64,000 bases of DNA from Ascidiaceihabitans sp034111945 (GTDB taxonomy: Bacteria > Pseudomonadota > Alphaproteobacteria > Rhodobacterales > Rhodobacteraceae), in NCBI GenBank assembly GCA_047626725.1, contig JBLHSG010000005.1, forward strand, positions 62,001-126,000, in the 5' to 3' direction. Shown in pieces: positions 1 to 9,200 of the stretch. The notes beneath the pieces are model-generated. The model saw only the letters and a list, made by a program, of their open reading frames with translations, ran no database searches and had not been told where the DNA came from. A program made the position numbers and the translations under genes. Position 1 is the stretch's first letter. Every line of letters begins with the position of its first letter.

Positions 1-1551
1 CGCTTTGATGCACCAGAGGCAGGCGAGGACCTGCGCATCCGCCCCAAAGATCGCAAAAGCCTGCAACAAGGCGATCTTGTCGACCTCGGGCAAGACGAAT
101 TCATGGCCCGTCACGAAAAACCGCTGCTGACCTATGGGCGCGGCCAAGACACGGACATTTTGCGCGAGGAAACGGTGATTACGGTACAAAAACTGGCGTT
201 GCAGGCACCGAACCCTGTCGTGCTAAGTGACCAAGAAGCCCGCGCTATTGCGCAACGGATCGAAACGGTGGACCCGTCGTCGTTGTTCAGCGCGCTGACG
301 GCCACACCGCAGACCCGCGACAGCATTATGCGCCAGTTTATCGGTATCCTGCATGACGCGCGGCTGAACGACATACCCGCCACCGACCGCAGTGCAGCGA
401 ACAAACGCGGAGAGCTGATCGAGGCGACATTCCGCAAATATGTTCGTGAAATCGCCGGTGAAAAACCTGCCGACCATGATCCGTCCATTGCCGCCACGCC
501 AAAACCGTTTGATCCGCTGATGGCGCAAATTCTGGCCGGTGGGCACATCACCAGAACCGTTGTGCAGGATGACGGCAGTTCGGTGCCGGTTATCCAGACC
601 CTGTCACCGGATGCGCGTGCGGAATTGCTGCTGATGATGGTGCGCGGCGCGCCTGCTGATGACCTCAAGCATTTGCCTGACGCAGTGGCCACCGAAATCC
701 GTGAGGCGACGCACGCCATGGTCGCCCGTTACACGGCCTCGCTTGGCGATGATCCCGCGACAGCTGACCAAAGTAAGATCGAAACATCCCTGCGCGCAAT
801 GCTTGGCGAGGGGCTGGTGCATGTCGAAAAATCCGGCAAAGGCATCATGCTGGAACATATGATCGAAAGCCTGCTGCATCTGGACAGTGGCATGGGGGCT
901 GCGGGCCAAACACCAACCCTGTTTGACGATCTGGTGTCGATCACGACCAAAGCGAACACGGAATTCACCAGCTTTGACCAAAAGGCCGATGGTGCCAAAC
1001 GGTCCTTTGATCACGGGATCGAAGTGGTGGGCACGCCTGCGCATTTGCCTGCGGGAATTCAGGTCGGCGACCGGCTTGGTGTTGATGCCAAAAACGGCTA
1101 TGGCGCGTTTAGCCGCAGCCAGTTCAAACGCTACATGGTCGAGATGCTGAACGGTGCCACCGGAAAAGACGGATCGCTGTTCCACGGGCCCGATGGTGCG
1201 GATGGCAGTGCGACAAAAAACTTAGCCGGTATGCTGTATGTTGCTGACAGTCCCAAGAACGCGATCCATGCGCAGGCGCAGGCGATGTCGGTCCTATCCG
1301 AGGTCTTGGAACATGGGGTCGAAAACGGGCGCGTCACGTTTGAAATCGATGGGCAATCAACGTCGTTTTCCGTGGCCGAGGTTATCAAGGCCGCCACCCA
1401 CATCAATGTTCATTTCGGGCGCTTGTCCACCGCGGGCGACACGCAAACCGCATTAACGCAACAGCTTGGTCCCTTTACCCTTGAGGCACAGGACAAAACG
1501 ATCAGCAGTGAATTGATACGCCGCCTTCAGGAGATCACCGGCCAGAAATAA
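1..1551 (+). CDS. Protein of unknown function, 5' end outside the window
   Basis: The frame is open from base 1 to the stop at 1549-1551, giving at least 516 residues. An internal ATG at 103 has no clear ribosome binding site, and the codons before it read as ordinary protein, so I treat the gene as truncated by the window edge. I do not recognise the family. The protein looks soluble, rich in Ala, Asp and Thr, without signal peptide or membrane segment in the visible part. Counting from the ATG at 103, residues about 320-350 contain GDRLGVDAKNGYGAF, which resembles the D-x-K strand of PD-(D/E)XK nuclease folds; this is only a resemblance. The gene ends 24 bases from the convergent TRAP operon. 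Confidence 0.6.
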   Translation, partial: RFDAPEAGEDLRIRPKDRKSLQQGDLVDLGQDEFMARHEKPLLTYGRGQDTDILREETVITVQKLALQAPNPVVLSDQEARAIAQRIETVDPSSLFSALTATPQTRDSIMRQFIGILHDARLNDIPATDRSAANKRGELIEATFRKYVREIAGEKPADHDPSIAATPKPFDPLMAQILAGGHITRTVVQDDGSSVPVIQTLSPDARAELLLMMVRGAPADDLKHLPDAVATEIREATHAMVARYTASLGDDPATADQSKIETSLRAMLGEGLVHVEKSGKGIMLEHMIESLLHLDSGMGAAGQTPTLFDDLVSITTKANTEFTSFDQKADGAKRSFDHGIEVVGTPAHLPAGIQVGDRLGVDAKNGYGAFSRSQFKRYMVEMLNGATGKDGSLFHGPDGADGSATKNLAGMLYVADSPKNAIHAQAQAMSVLSEVLEHGVENGRVTFEIDGQSTSFSVAEVIKAATHINVHFGRLSTAGDTQTALTQQLGPFTLEAQDKTISSELIRRLQEITGQK

Positions 1552-1575
1552 TTTGGCCGATGATCCTTGGGGTTT

Positions 1576-2973
1576 TTAGACGAGTGATGGCAGCCAAAGC
1601 ACGATGCCCGGGAATGCGACCAATGCTGCAATTGTTGCCGCATCAGCGAGGAAAAACGGCATAACGCCTTTGAACACGTCCTGCACGGTCAGATCATCGC
1701 GCACGCCGGCCACGACAAAACAGTTCAGACCGATGGGCGGCGTAATCAGACAGAACTCTGCCATTTTGACCACCAAAATCCCGAACCAAATTGCGCACAT
1801 CGGGCCCGACATGCCAAACGCGCTGTCCGCCGCCGACACGTATTCACCGCCGTTCAACGCCATGACCGCAGGGTACACGACGGGCAATGTCAGCAACAAC
1901 ATTCCGATGGCATCCATGAACATGCCCAGCACCGCATAGGCCAACAGAATGCACACCAAGATCAGCATTGGCGACATTTCCAGACCGGTAATCCATTCGG
2001 AAAACGCATCCGGTAATTTGGCAAATCCAAGGAACCGCACATAGATCAACACGCCCCAGATGATGGTGAAAATCATCACCGTCAGCTTGGCTGTTTCAAG
2101 CAATGCTTCTTTTAATTGGCCCCAGCGCATGCCGCGATACAGTGCCATGCAGAACACGATGAATGCGCCGATTGCGCCGCCTTCGGTGGGTGTGCCCCAT
2201 GCTTCGCCAAACGGGTTGTAGACAAAGAAAATGATGATCACGACCACGGCCACGATTGGCAAGGCGGCTGGCAATGCCTCAAACCGCTGCTTCCATGTGA
2301 ACCCTTTGACCGGTGGGCCAACTGTCTTCCAGATCATCGCGATGCCGATGATAAGGCCTGCATAAACGATGGCCGAAAACGCGCCGGGAATGAAACCGGC
2401 AAGCAGCAGTTTGCCCACGTCTTGTTCCACGATGATGGCGTAAATCACCAGAATCGCCGAGGGCGGGATCAAGGACGCAAGCGTGCCCCCTGCCGCCACA
2501 ACGCCTGCCGCGAATTGTTTGTTGTACCCGATCTTGAGCATCTCCGGGATGGCGATGCGCGCGAACACCGCAGCCGTCGCGACAGACGCGCCAGACACGG
2601 CCGAAAAGCCCGCAGTCGCGAACACAGTCGACACAGCCAGACCGCCCGGAACCCACGCAAACCAGCGTTTGCAGGCCTCAAAAAGGGCGCTGGTCAGTTT
2701 CGCATAATAGGCCAGATAACCGATCAGAATGAACACAGGGATCAGCGACAAAACATTCGCGCTGACCTTGGATTGCGGCGTTAAACCAGCGATGCGCACA
2801 CTGATTGTCAGCGCCTTGCCGAACTTTTCAGGGTCATAATCATACCCGTTCCAGCGCAGCCAGACCAAGCCGACAAACCCCGCCATACCAGCAGCAAACG
2901 CCACCCGCATACCGGCCAGAACCATCACCAGCATGCCGCCAGACACCCATAATCCGATTGAAATGCTATCCAT
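1576..2973 (-). CDS. dctM: TRAP transporter large permease (DctM family)
   Basis: This 465-residue, very hydrophobic protein is the large membrane subunit of a tripartite ATP-independent periplasmic transporter, which uses an ion gradient to import organic acids. Many membrane segments run the whole length, and the family-typical stretch with SAVSGASVATAAVF followed by a glycine-rich region (AGGTLASLIPPSAILV) is present at about residues 125-175. The length matches DctM. Its start overlaps the stop of the small-subunit gene by one base (TAATG), so the two are translationally coupled. The substrate cannot be told from this subunit. Confidence 0.93.
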   Translation of the reverse strand: MDSISIGLWVSGGMLVMVLAGMRVAFAAGMAGFVGLVWLRWNGYDYDPEKFGKALTISVRIAGLTPQSKVSANVLSLIPVFILIGYLAYYAKLTSALFEACKRWFAWVPGGLAVSTVFATAGFSAVSGASVATAAVFARIAIPEMLKIGYNKQFAAGVVAAGGTLASLIPPSAILVIYAIIVEQDVGKLLLAGFIPGAFSAIVYAGLIIGIAMIWKTVGPPVKGFTWKQRFEALPAALPIVAVVVIIIFFVYNPFGEAWGTPTEGGAIGAFIVFCMALYRGMRWGQLKEALLETAKLTVMIFTIIWGVLIYVRFLGFAKLPDAFSEWITGLEMSPMLILVCILLAYAVLGMFMDAIGMLLLTLPVVYPAVMALNGGEYVSAADSAFGMSGPMCAIWFGILVVKMAEFCLITPPIGLNCFVVAGVRDDLTVQDVFKGVMPFFLADAATIAALVAFPGIVLWLPSLV

Positions 2974-3602
2974 TAATCTGCCCCTTCCAAGGAACGGGCC
3001 TCAATGGCCGCCTGCTCTGCGACTGTCAGATTTAACGGCACACCAGCGGGGTTTTCGAGGTTCAGGATCAATGCACGCGCATATCCCCAGACTTGCAAAA
3101 TCAGGCGCAAAACCAACACCCCAAACGCCACCGGCACCACCAGTTTTGACGGCCACAGCGGCAGGTAAATATCGGTTGTGCTGTCCTTGCTGCACCACGG
3201 ACGCGCGCAATCGAATGACCGCATAAAGTGGTCCCAAGACCCCCACATCAACGCCAGCATCAAGATCAGGATCATCAAAACCGAGATCAATTCGAACAGC
3301 CACAGCGCCCGCCCGCTAAGTTTAGACACCAACATGTCCATCCGGATGTGCGTGCCATCGCGCTGCACATACGCCACGCCCATGATCGCAATAACCGGCA
3401 TCGCCATTTCGATAATATCGACGTAGCCTTGCATCGGGCTGCCAAAGAATTTGCGCCCTGACACCGAATAGGCCGCCAAAAACATCAGTGAGAAAATCGC
3501 AAGGCCACTGAGCAACGCGCAAAACCGTTCTATCGGTAAAAGCGCGCGATCCAAGCGGCTGAGTAAACTGGAATCCTCCAGTACGGCACCTGAGCCTGCC
3601 AT
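2973..3602 (-). CDS. dctQ: TRAP transporter small permease (DctQ family)
   Basis: The 209-residue protein has four hydrophobic segments in the DctQ pattern, including one near residues 30-50 and a pair around residues 70-125. It is the small membrane subunit that pairs with DctM. The segment with RDGTHIRMDMLVSKLSG between the second and third helices is typical of the family. The gene lies between dctP and dctM in one operon, with a stem-loop between dctP and dctQ and a one-base overlap with dctM. The length is slightly above the usual 160-200 residues because of an N-terminal cytoplasmic extension. Confidence 0.9.
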   Translation of the reverse strand: MAGSGAVLEDSSLLSRLDRALLPIERFCALLSGLAIFSLMFLAAYSVSGRKFFGSPMQGYVDIIEMAMPVIAIMGVAYVQRDGTHIRMDMLVSKLSGRALWLFELISVLMILILMLALMWGSWDHFMRSFDCARPWCSKDSTTDIYLPLWPSKLVVPVAFGVLVLRLILQVWGYARALILNLENPAGVPLNLTVAEQAAIEARSLEGAD

Positions 3603-3678
3603 ATTCTATCCCCCCGTTTTCGGCATTTTTGCCGTTTTTGATCAACAACCTGCGCGGTTACTCATCAAAAACGAAATC

Positions 3679-3704
3679 GGGCCGCCACACAATGTGGGCG
3701 GCCC
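3679..3704 (-). terminator. Stem-loop between dctP and dctQ (attenuator-like)
   Basis: GGGCCGCC (3679-3686) pairs with GGCGGCCC (3697-3704) in a perfect 8-bp stem, with further pairing of the inner bases around CAAT. On the transcribed minus strand it follows dctP by 14 bases and is followed by GATTTCGTTTTT. It probably limits read-through so that the binding protein is made in excess over the membrane subunits. Confidence 0.65.
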
Positions 3705-3718
3705 GTGGTGGTTAAACC

Positions 3719-4735
3719 TTAGTTTGCCATTTTGGCTTCGGCCAAGGTTTTGACAACCAGATCATACAGCTCTTGACCCGGCAGGCCTTGGGCTTCCATG
3801 TCTTTGATCCATTCGTCGCGGATCGGGTCTGCGGCGATTGTGCGGAATTCAGCAATTACGTCTTCGCTGATTTCGACCTTTTTGACGCCTTTTTCTTCCA
3901 GAACGCTATCCCAACGGGCCAGTAGTTCGCCGTAGTTGGCCAGATAGTGATCCAGCGCTTCGGGAATGGATGAATCCAGGGCTTCGCGTTCGGCATCTGA
4001 CAGTGCGTCATAGGCGTCGATGTTGGCGACAACCGGGCAGTTTACGGTCCCTGGGTTCAGGTTTGCAGTCCACCAGGTGGCTTGGTTGATTGTGCCAAAT
4101 GACAGGTGCGCGTGCTGGGCAAATGCAACTGTATCGACCAATCCGCCTTCCATTGCTTGGTAGGCTTCGGTCGCGGTTACGGATGTCGGAACACCGCCAA
4201 CGGCTGCGAATGCTTTGCCGATGCCGCCTGTTGCACGCACACGCATGCCTTCGAAATCAGCCAACGTCATCCGCGGCTCGCCTGTGCCAACCAGATTGTA
4301 CTGCGGCATGGGTGAGGTCATCAGCAGTCTCGCGTTCCACTGTTCCATTTCTTCGGCCGCAGCAGGGTGTGCATAGACAGCCTTTGAAACAGCGACTTCT
4401 TGTGCGAGGTTTTCAACGCCCAGGAATGGCAGTTCCAGAACCGTCACAACGCGGTTTTTATCGCGGTGATAGCCGGCACAGAATTGCGCCATTTCAAACG
4501 CGCCAATCGAAATACCATCAAGGTTTTCTTTGTTCTTGGACAGACCACCATAGCTGATGTTCATCGTGAATTCGCCATTGGTTTTTTCGGATACCAATTC
4601 GGCCAGCTTTTCAACGTGCTCGGTAAAGGCGCGGCGCTTGCCCCAAACTGAAACGTTCCATTCTGTCGCCGCTGCTTCCAAAGCAAAGGCGCATGTCAGC
4701 GTGCCAGCAATGGCACCCAGTGCAATCTTGTTCAT
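3719..4735 (-). CDS. dctP: TRAP transporter substrate-binding protein (DctP family)
   Basis: The 338-residue mature-length frame begins MNKIALGAIAG, with a signal peptide ending near AAATEW, and belongs to the periplasmic DctP family. The motif MRVRATGG near residues 160-170 contains the arginine that usually binds the substrate carboxylate. The open frame continues upstream to a TTG at 4873, but that extension is Arg/Gly-rich and non-family, and a GGGAG ribosome binding site lies just before the chosen ATG. It is the first gene of the dctP-dctQ-dctM operon. The ligand is probably an organic acid; which one cannot be read from sequence. Confidence 0.93.
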   Translation of the reverse strand: MNKIALGAIAGTLTCAFALEAAATEWNVSVWGKRRAFTEHVEKLAELVSEKTNGEFTMNISYGGLSKNKENLDGISIGAFEMAQFCAGYHRDKNRVVTVLELPFLGVENLAQEVAVSKAVYAHPAAAEEMEQWNARLLMTSPMPQYNLVGTGEPRMTLADFEGMRVRATGGIGKAFAAVGGVPTSVTATEAYQAMEGGLVDTVAFAQHAHLSFGTINQATWWTANLNPGTVNCPVVANIDAYDALSDAEREALDSSIPEALDHYLANYGELLARWDSVLEEKGVKKVEISEDVIAEFRTIAADPIRDEWIKDMEAQGLPGQELYDLVVKTLAEAKMAN

Positions 4736-4902
4736 TCTTTTTCTCCCTGTACGCGGGCGCAGATGCCCAACTGTCAAAGAGGCTAGCCGACCCCCCGCAA
4801 GGTGCCAAGGCCCAATGTCGCAAATATACGGTGCACCCCCCGTACGCGTTTGTATCAGGGGGGCTACCTGCAACCTGTGGTTAATTTCAGGCGCTTACGA
4901 CG

Positions 4903-6003
4903 TCACGGCACTACAACAATGTTGCCGATGTGGGTTTTGTCGATGAATGTTTGCTGCGCCTCGCGCAACTCGGACAAGGCAAATGTCTGGGCCAACATCG
5001 GGCGGACTTCACCGCGTTCGATGTAGCCGATCAAGTCGCCAAAAATATGTGTCGGCACAACGGTTGATCCGGTGAATGTCAGATCGCGCAGATAGAATGT
5101 GCGCAGGTCCAGTTCAACAATTGGCCCCGCAATTGCGCCCGAACAAGTATAGCGCCCGCCGCGTGACAAGGCGTCGATGACCGTGCCAAAATACGGGCCG
5201 CCAACGATGTCTGCGACAACCGTGACCGTGTCCTGACCGATGGCCGCCTTAAGCGCTTTTTTCAAATTGGCAGGGCTGCGGGGCAGTAACGCGTCCGCCC
5301 CCAGATCAGCCATCTGTGCGTGTTTTGCCTCTGATGCCATGGCGACAACTTTGGCCCCGCGCCGTTTTGCCAGTTGGATCAACGCAGACCCGACGCCGCC
5401 GGATGCCCCCGTGACCAAAACCACGTCATTTGCATCGACGTTTGCGCGCGATAGCATTCCTTCGGCTGTGGTGTAGCTGCACGAAAACGTGGCCAGTTCC
5501 GCGTCAGACAACGGGCTGTCGATGACCCCAACATTGCGGCGATCCGCAGTGGCGTATTGGGCAAAGCCGCCGTCGCGTTCACTGCCGAAATAGCCCGTTT
5601 TGTCGCGGTTGTCAGGGTCGGACCAGTCGCGCTGCCAGCAATCTGTGATCACCCGCTTGCCGATCAAATCCACTGATGCATTGGCCCCCACGGCAACAAT
5701 TTCGCCCACCGCATCGGCCCCTTGGATACGCGGCATCTGGATTGGCGCGCCACCCCAGCTTGGGTCGTCTTCGGATACGTCGTCATATGCGTCGCCGGTT
5801 GTTGCTGCGGTTACCGTGCTCGAATACCAGCCAGACCGGGTGTTCACGTCGGTATTGTTGAGCCCGCAAGCGCCAATTTTGATCAGCACATCGTCCGGCC
5901 CGACCTGCGGCATCGCCCAATCGGTGTGAAATTCAATCGCATCCATGCCACCGTGTTTGTGCAAGACAAAAGCGTTCATCGTTTTGGGCAGTGAATTGGG
6001 CAT
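4903..6003 (-). CDS. Zinc-type alcohol dehydrogenase / quinone oxidoreductase family (MDR)
   Basis: The 366-residue protein is a medium-chain dehydrogenase/reductase. The N-terminal GroES-like domain carries PDDVLIKIGACGLNNTDVN, and the nucleotide-binding Rossmann domain has GASGGVGSALIQLAKRRGAKV near residues 205-225, the usual NADP(H)-binding pattern. It probably reduces or oxidises an aldehyde, ketone or enone; no specific substrate is indicated. The open frame extends upstream to 6285, but the extension has no family similarity; MPNSLPK at 6003 is the likely start, with MNAFVLHK 24 bases further in as an alternative. It is monocistronic and divergent from acs. Confidence 0.85.
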   Translation of the reverse strand: MPNSLPKTMNAFVLHKHGGMDAIEFHTDWAMPQVGPDDVLIKIGACGLNNTDVNTRSGWYSSTVTAATTGDAYDDVSEDDPSWGGAPIQMPRIQGADAVGEIVAVGANASVDLIGKRVITDCWQRDWSDPDNRDKTGYFGSERDGGFAQYATADRRNVGVIDSPLSDAELATFSCSYTTAEGMLSRANVDANDVVLVTGASGGVGSALIQLAKRRGAKVVAMASEAKHAQMADLGADALLPRSPANLKKALKAAIGQDTVTVVADIVGGPYFGTVIDALSRGGRYTCSGAIAGPIVELDLRTFYLRDLTFTGSTVVPTHIFGDLIGYIERGEVRPMLAQTFALSELREAQQTFIDKTHIGNIVVVP

Positions 6004-6497
6004 GTGGGCGTCCTTTGGGTTGGCGATATCCGGTAGCGTTGTGGTTGGTGTACGCAGGTCTGGATGGTCCAGCAATGGGGTTTGAACGGGCGCGATGATT
6101 GCGGTGACGGGCGCTTTGCGTGCGTGGCTATGAATGCAAGTGTGATTCTGGGAAATCGCCATCAAATTCGCCAAAGAAACTTTATGTCGCAGGTGCTTGT
6201 TAACCTTTACGAACCTTTCGCGGCGCAGCACCGACCATTGGCAAAACATACCCGCAGCAAACAGCCCGCAGGCTTTGACAGACAAAAGCTGGAAAACATG
6301 GGGAAATTTACAGGCTTTACAGGAAAGTTTACAAACACCCGCGAGCCTACGGAAAAAGCTTTACAAGCAAAGCCTTATATTACCGTAAGTTATTCCTTTC
6401 TTTTCAGATCACAGTATTATCCCCACCAAGGGAGGAGCCGGCGCCAGATTAGGCGCCACAGCTCCGCACGACCAGAACACACCGACAGGAGCCACCA
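6004..6497. other. 494-base divergent intergenic region upstream of acs
   Basis: No convincing gene is seen in this interval between the start of the dehydrogenase gene (minus) and acs (plus). Open frames crossing it have no family resemblance. It holds four TTTACA hexamers (6307-6365), an AT-rich stretch about 80-130 bases before acs that probably contains the promoter, and an AGGAG ribosome binding site (6487-6491) seven bases from the acs ATG. Confidence 0.6.
6307..6365 (+). repeat. Four TTTACA direct repeats upstream of acs
   Basis: TTTACA occurs at 6307-6312, 6316-6321, 6328-6333 and 6360-6365, all on the plus strand and 133-191 bases before the acs start. The clustering suggests an activator or repressor site, but no regulator is identified. 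Confidence 0.5.
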
Positions 6498-8456
6498 ATG
6501 TCAGAGACCGCCGCGAAAACCTTTCCTCCATCCGCCGAAATGGCTGCAAATGCGCATGTTGATGCGGCGAAATATGACGCGATGTATGCGGCATCGATTG
6601 CGGACCCGGACGCCTTTTGGGGCGAGCACGGCAAACGCATCGACTGGATCAAACCCTACACCCAAGTTAAAGACGTTTCGTTCGATTTGGGCAATGTCGC
6701 GATCAACTGGTACGCCGACGGCACGCTGAACGTCTCAGCCAACTGCATCGACCGCCATTTGGCCACGCGCGGCGATCAAACCGCGATCATTTGGGAACCC
6801 GACAGCCCGGATGATGACGCCCTGCACATCACGTATAATGAGCTGCACAAGAACGTCTCGAAAATGGCGAATGTGCTAAAAGACCTGGGCGTTGGCAAAG
6901 GTGACCGCGTCGTCATTTACATGCCGATGATCCCCGAAGCTGCCTATGCGATGTTGGCAAGCGCGCGCATCGGTGCGATCCACTCCATTGTTTTTGCAGG
7001 ATTTTCACCAGACGCATTGTCGGCCCGCGTCAACGGATCAGAGGCCAAAGTGGTCATCACCGCAGACGAGGCCCCACGCGGCGGTCGCAACACCCCGCTA
7101 AAGGCAAACGCAGACAAAGCATTGGCCGATTGCGACGCCAGCGTGAAATGTCTGGTGGTCCGGCGCACAGGCGGCGACGTGGCATGGAACGAGGCGCGCG
7201 ATTGCGACTACAACGTGCTGAGCGCTGCGGCCTCTGCCGATTGCCCACCCACAGAAATGAACGCCGAAGACCCGCTGTTTATCCTGTACACATCCGGATC
7301 AACCGGCATGCCAAAAGGCGTCGTGCATTCGACCGGCGGCTACATTGTTTACGCGTCGATGACCCACGAAATCACGTTCGATTACAAAGACGGCGATGTC
7401 TACTGGTGCACAGCTGACGTTGGCTGGGTCACAGGCCACAGTTACATCGTGTACGGACCGCTGGCGAATGGCGGTACCACGCTGATGTTTGAAGGCGTGC
7501 CAACCTACCCCGACGCCTCGCGGTTCTGGCAAGTTGTCGAAAAACACAAGGTCGCGCAATTTTACACAGCCCCAACCGCCATTCGCGCATTGATGGGCCA
7601 AGGCAATGATTTTGTTACAAAATGTGACCTGTCATCGTTGAAATTGCTGGGCACAGTTGGCGAACCAATCAACCCCGAAGCATGGAATTGGTACAACGAA
7701 ATCATCGGCGGCGGCACGTGCCCGATCGTCGATACATGGTGGCAAACCGAAACTGGCGGGCACTTGATGACCCCCCTGCCCGGCGCGCACGCGATGAAAC
7801 CCGGATCAGCAATGAAGCCGTTCTTTGGCATCGAACCAGTCGTTCTAGAACCAACATCCGGCGAAATAATCGAGGGCAATGGCGTCGAAGGTGTACTGTG
7901 CATCAAAGACAGCTGGCCGGGTCAAATGCGATCCGTTTGGGGCGATCACGACCGCTTTGAAAAGACCTATTTCGCCGATTACGCAGGCTATTATTTCACC
8001 GGCGACGGCTGCAAGCGCGACGCAGACGGCGATTATTGGATCACGGGGCGCGTCGATGACGTCATCAACGTGTCCGGCCACCGCATGGGCACAGCCGAAG
8101 TCGAAAGCGCGCTGGTCGCCCACCCGAAAGTCGCGGAAAGCGCGGTTGTTGGCTACCCGCACGACATCAAAGGCCAAGGCATTTATTGCTACGTCACATT
8201 GATGAACGGCGAAGAACCATCCGAAGAATTGCGCCTTGAATTGCGCAACTGGGTCCGCCGCGAAATTGGCCCCATCGCATCCCCTGATTTGATCCAATGG
8301 GCCCCCGGTTTGCCAAAAACCCGATCCGGCAAAATCATGCGCCGTATTCTGCGCAAGATCGCAGAAAATGATCACAAAACGTTGGGCGACATTTCGACAT
8401 TGGCGGATCCGTCCGTCGTCGAAGACCTGATCGCCAACCGTATGAATAAGGCGTAA
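6498..8456 (+). CDS. acs: Acetyl-CoA synthetase
   Basis: This 652-residue protein matches the length and motifs of AMP-forming acetyl-CoA synthetase, which converts acetate, ATP and CoA to acetyl-CoA, AMP and pyrophosphate. The P-loop-like YTSGSTGMPKG is near residue 265, WWQTETGG near residue 415, and the C-terminal RSGKIMRR places the catalytic, acetylation-controlled lysine at residue 612. An AGGAG ribosome binding site seven bases upstream supports the start. adk follows after four bases, so AMP made here could be recycled by the next product. Repeats upstream suggest carbon-source regulation. Confidence 0.96.
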   Translation: MSETAAKTFPPSAEMAANAHVDAAKYDAMYAASIADPDAFWGEHGKRIDWIKPYTQVKDVSFDLGNVAINWYADGTLNVSANCIDRHLATRGDQTAIIWEPDSPDDDALHITYNELHKNVSKMANVLKDLGVGKGDRVVIYMPMIPEAAYAMLASARIGAIHSIVFAGFSPDALSARVNGSEAKVVITADEAPRGGRNTPLKANADKALADCDASVKCLVVRRTGGDVAWNEARDCDYNVLSAAASADCPPTEMNAEDPLFILYTSGSTGMPKGVVHSTGGYIVYASMTHEITFDYKDGDVYWCTADVGWVTGHSYIVYGPLANGGTTLMFEGVPTYPDASRFWQVVEKHKVAQFYTAPTAIRALMGQGNDFVTKCDLSSLKLLGTVGEPINPEAWNWYNEIIGGGTCPIVDTWWQTETGGHLMTPLPGAHAMKPGSAMKPFFGIEPVVLEPTSGEIIEGNGVEGVLCIKDSWPGQMRSVWGDHDRFEKTYFADYAGYYFTGDGCKRDADGDYWITGRVDDVINVSGHRMGTAEVESALVAHPKVAESAVVGYPHDIKGQGIYCYVTLMNGEEPSEELRLELRNWVRREIGPIASPDLIQWAPGLPKTRSGKIMRRILRKIAENDHKTLGDISTLADPSVVEDLIANRMNKA

Positions 8457-8460
8457 ATCC

Positions 8461-9144
8461 ATGGATGGAACAGACACATCACCCGCGCCCGTTCTGATTT
8501 TGCTGGGCCCTCCGGGGGCTGGCAAAGGCACACAAGCCCGCATGTTAGAAGGCAAATTCGGCTATGTGCAGCTGAGCACCGGTGATCTTTTGCGCGCTGC
8601 TGTGGCCGAAGGTACCGATGCCGGACGCGCCGCTGACGCCGTCATGAAAGCTGGCGATTTGGTCAGCGACCAGATTGTTATCGACATTTTGCGTGATCGT
8701 TTGGCAGCACCAGATTGTGCCAATGGCGTGATTTTAGACGGTTTTCCACGTACAGATGTGCAGGCAACGGCGCTTGACGGATTGCTGAACGAAACCGGTC
8801 AAAAGATCGACGCGGCCATCAGTTTAGATGTCGATGACGCGGCCATGGTCGAACGTGTTGCCGGTCGCTACACCTGTGGCGGCTGCGGCGAAGGATACCA
8901 CGACAGCTTTAAAATGCCTGCAACATCAGGGGTTTGCGATAGATGTGGCGGCACAGCCATGAAACGCCGCGCCGATGACAATGCCGAAACTGTTGGTGAC
9001 CGCCTAAAAGCCTATCACGCGCAAACCGCCCCCTTGATCAATTATTATGACGCCAAAGGTGCCCTGAAACGGGTAAATGCGATGGGTCCGATTGACAAAA
9101 TTGGCGCGGATTTGTCCGCATTGGTCAAACAAAGCACAAACTGA
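8461..9144 (+). CDS. adk: Adenylate kinase, zinc-LID type
   Basis: The 227-residue protein phosphorylates AMP with ATP to give two ADP. The P-loop GPPGAGKGTQ is at residues 16-25, DGFPRT near 93-98, and the LID carries four cysteines (C139, C142, C159, C162) in the spacing of zinc-binding long-form adenylate kinases. It sits four bases behind acs and probably shares its transcript, which would dispose of the AMP produced by acetate activation. Because adk is more often beside ribosomal protein or secY genes, this may be a second copy. A stem-loop follows the gene. Confidence 0.93.
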   Translation: MDGTDTSPAPVLILLGPPGAGKGTQARMLEGKFGYVQLSTGDLLRAAVAEGTDAGRAADAVMKAGDLVSDQIVIDILRDRLAAPDCANGVILDGFPRTDVQATALDGLLNETGQKIDAAISLDVDDAAMVERVAGRYTCGGCGEGYHDSFKMPATSGVCDRCGGTAMKRRADDNAETVGDRLKAYHAQTAPLINYYDAKGALKRVNAMGPIDKIGADLSALVKQSTN

Positions 9145-9152
9145 CGCAGGCA

Positions 9153-9189
9153 TGCCACGGGCGGTGGACAAATCAAACGCCCCGTGGCA
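9153..9189 (+). terminator. Stem-loop after acs-adk
   Basis: TGCCACGGG (9153-9161) and CCCGTGGCA (9181-9189) form a perfect 9-bp stem ending the acs-adk unit. There is no T-tract after it, so it could be a weak terminator or an mRNA-end stabiliser. Confidence 0.55.
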
Positions 9190-9200
9190 CCGCTTGCGCC

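Noticed and set aside
4736..4873. TTG-initiated N-terminal extension of dctP
   Set aside because: It would put 46 residues before a clear signal peptide, and a ribosome binding site lies before the internal ATG.
6064..6729. A 221-codon open frame across the acs upstream region
   Set aside because: It runs into the acs coding sequence in another frame, has no ribosome binding site and its translation is basic and low in family character.
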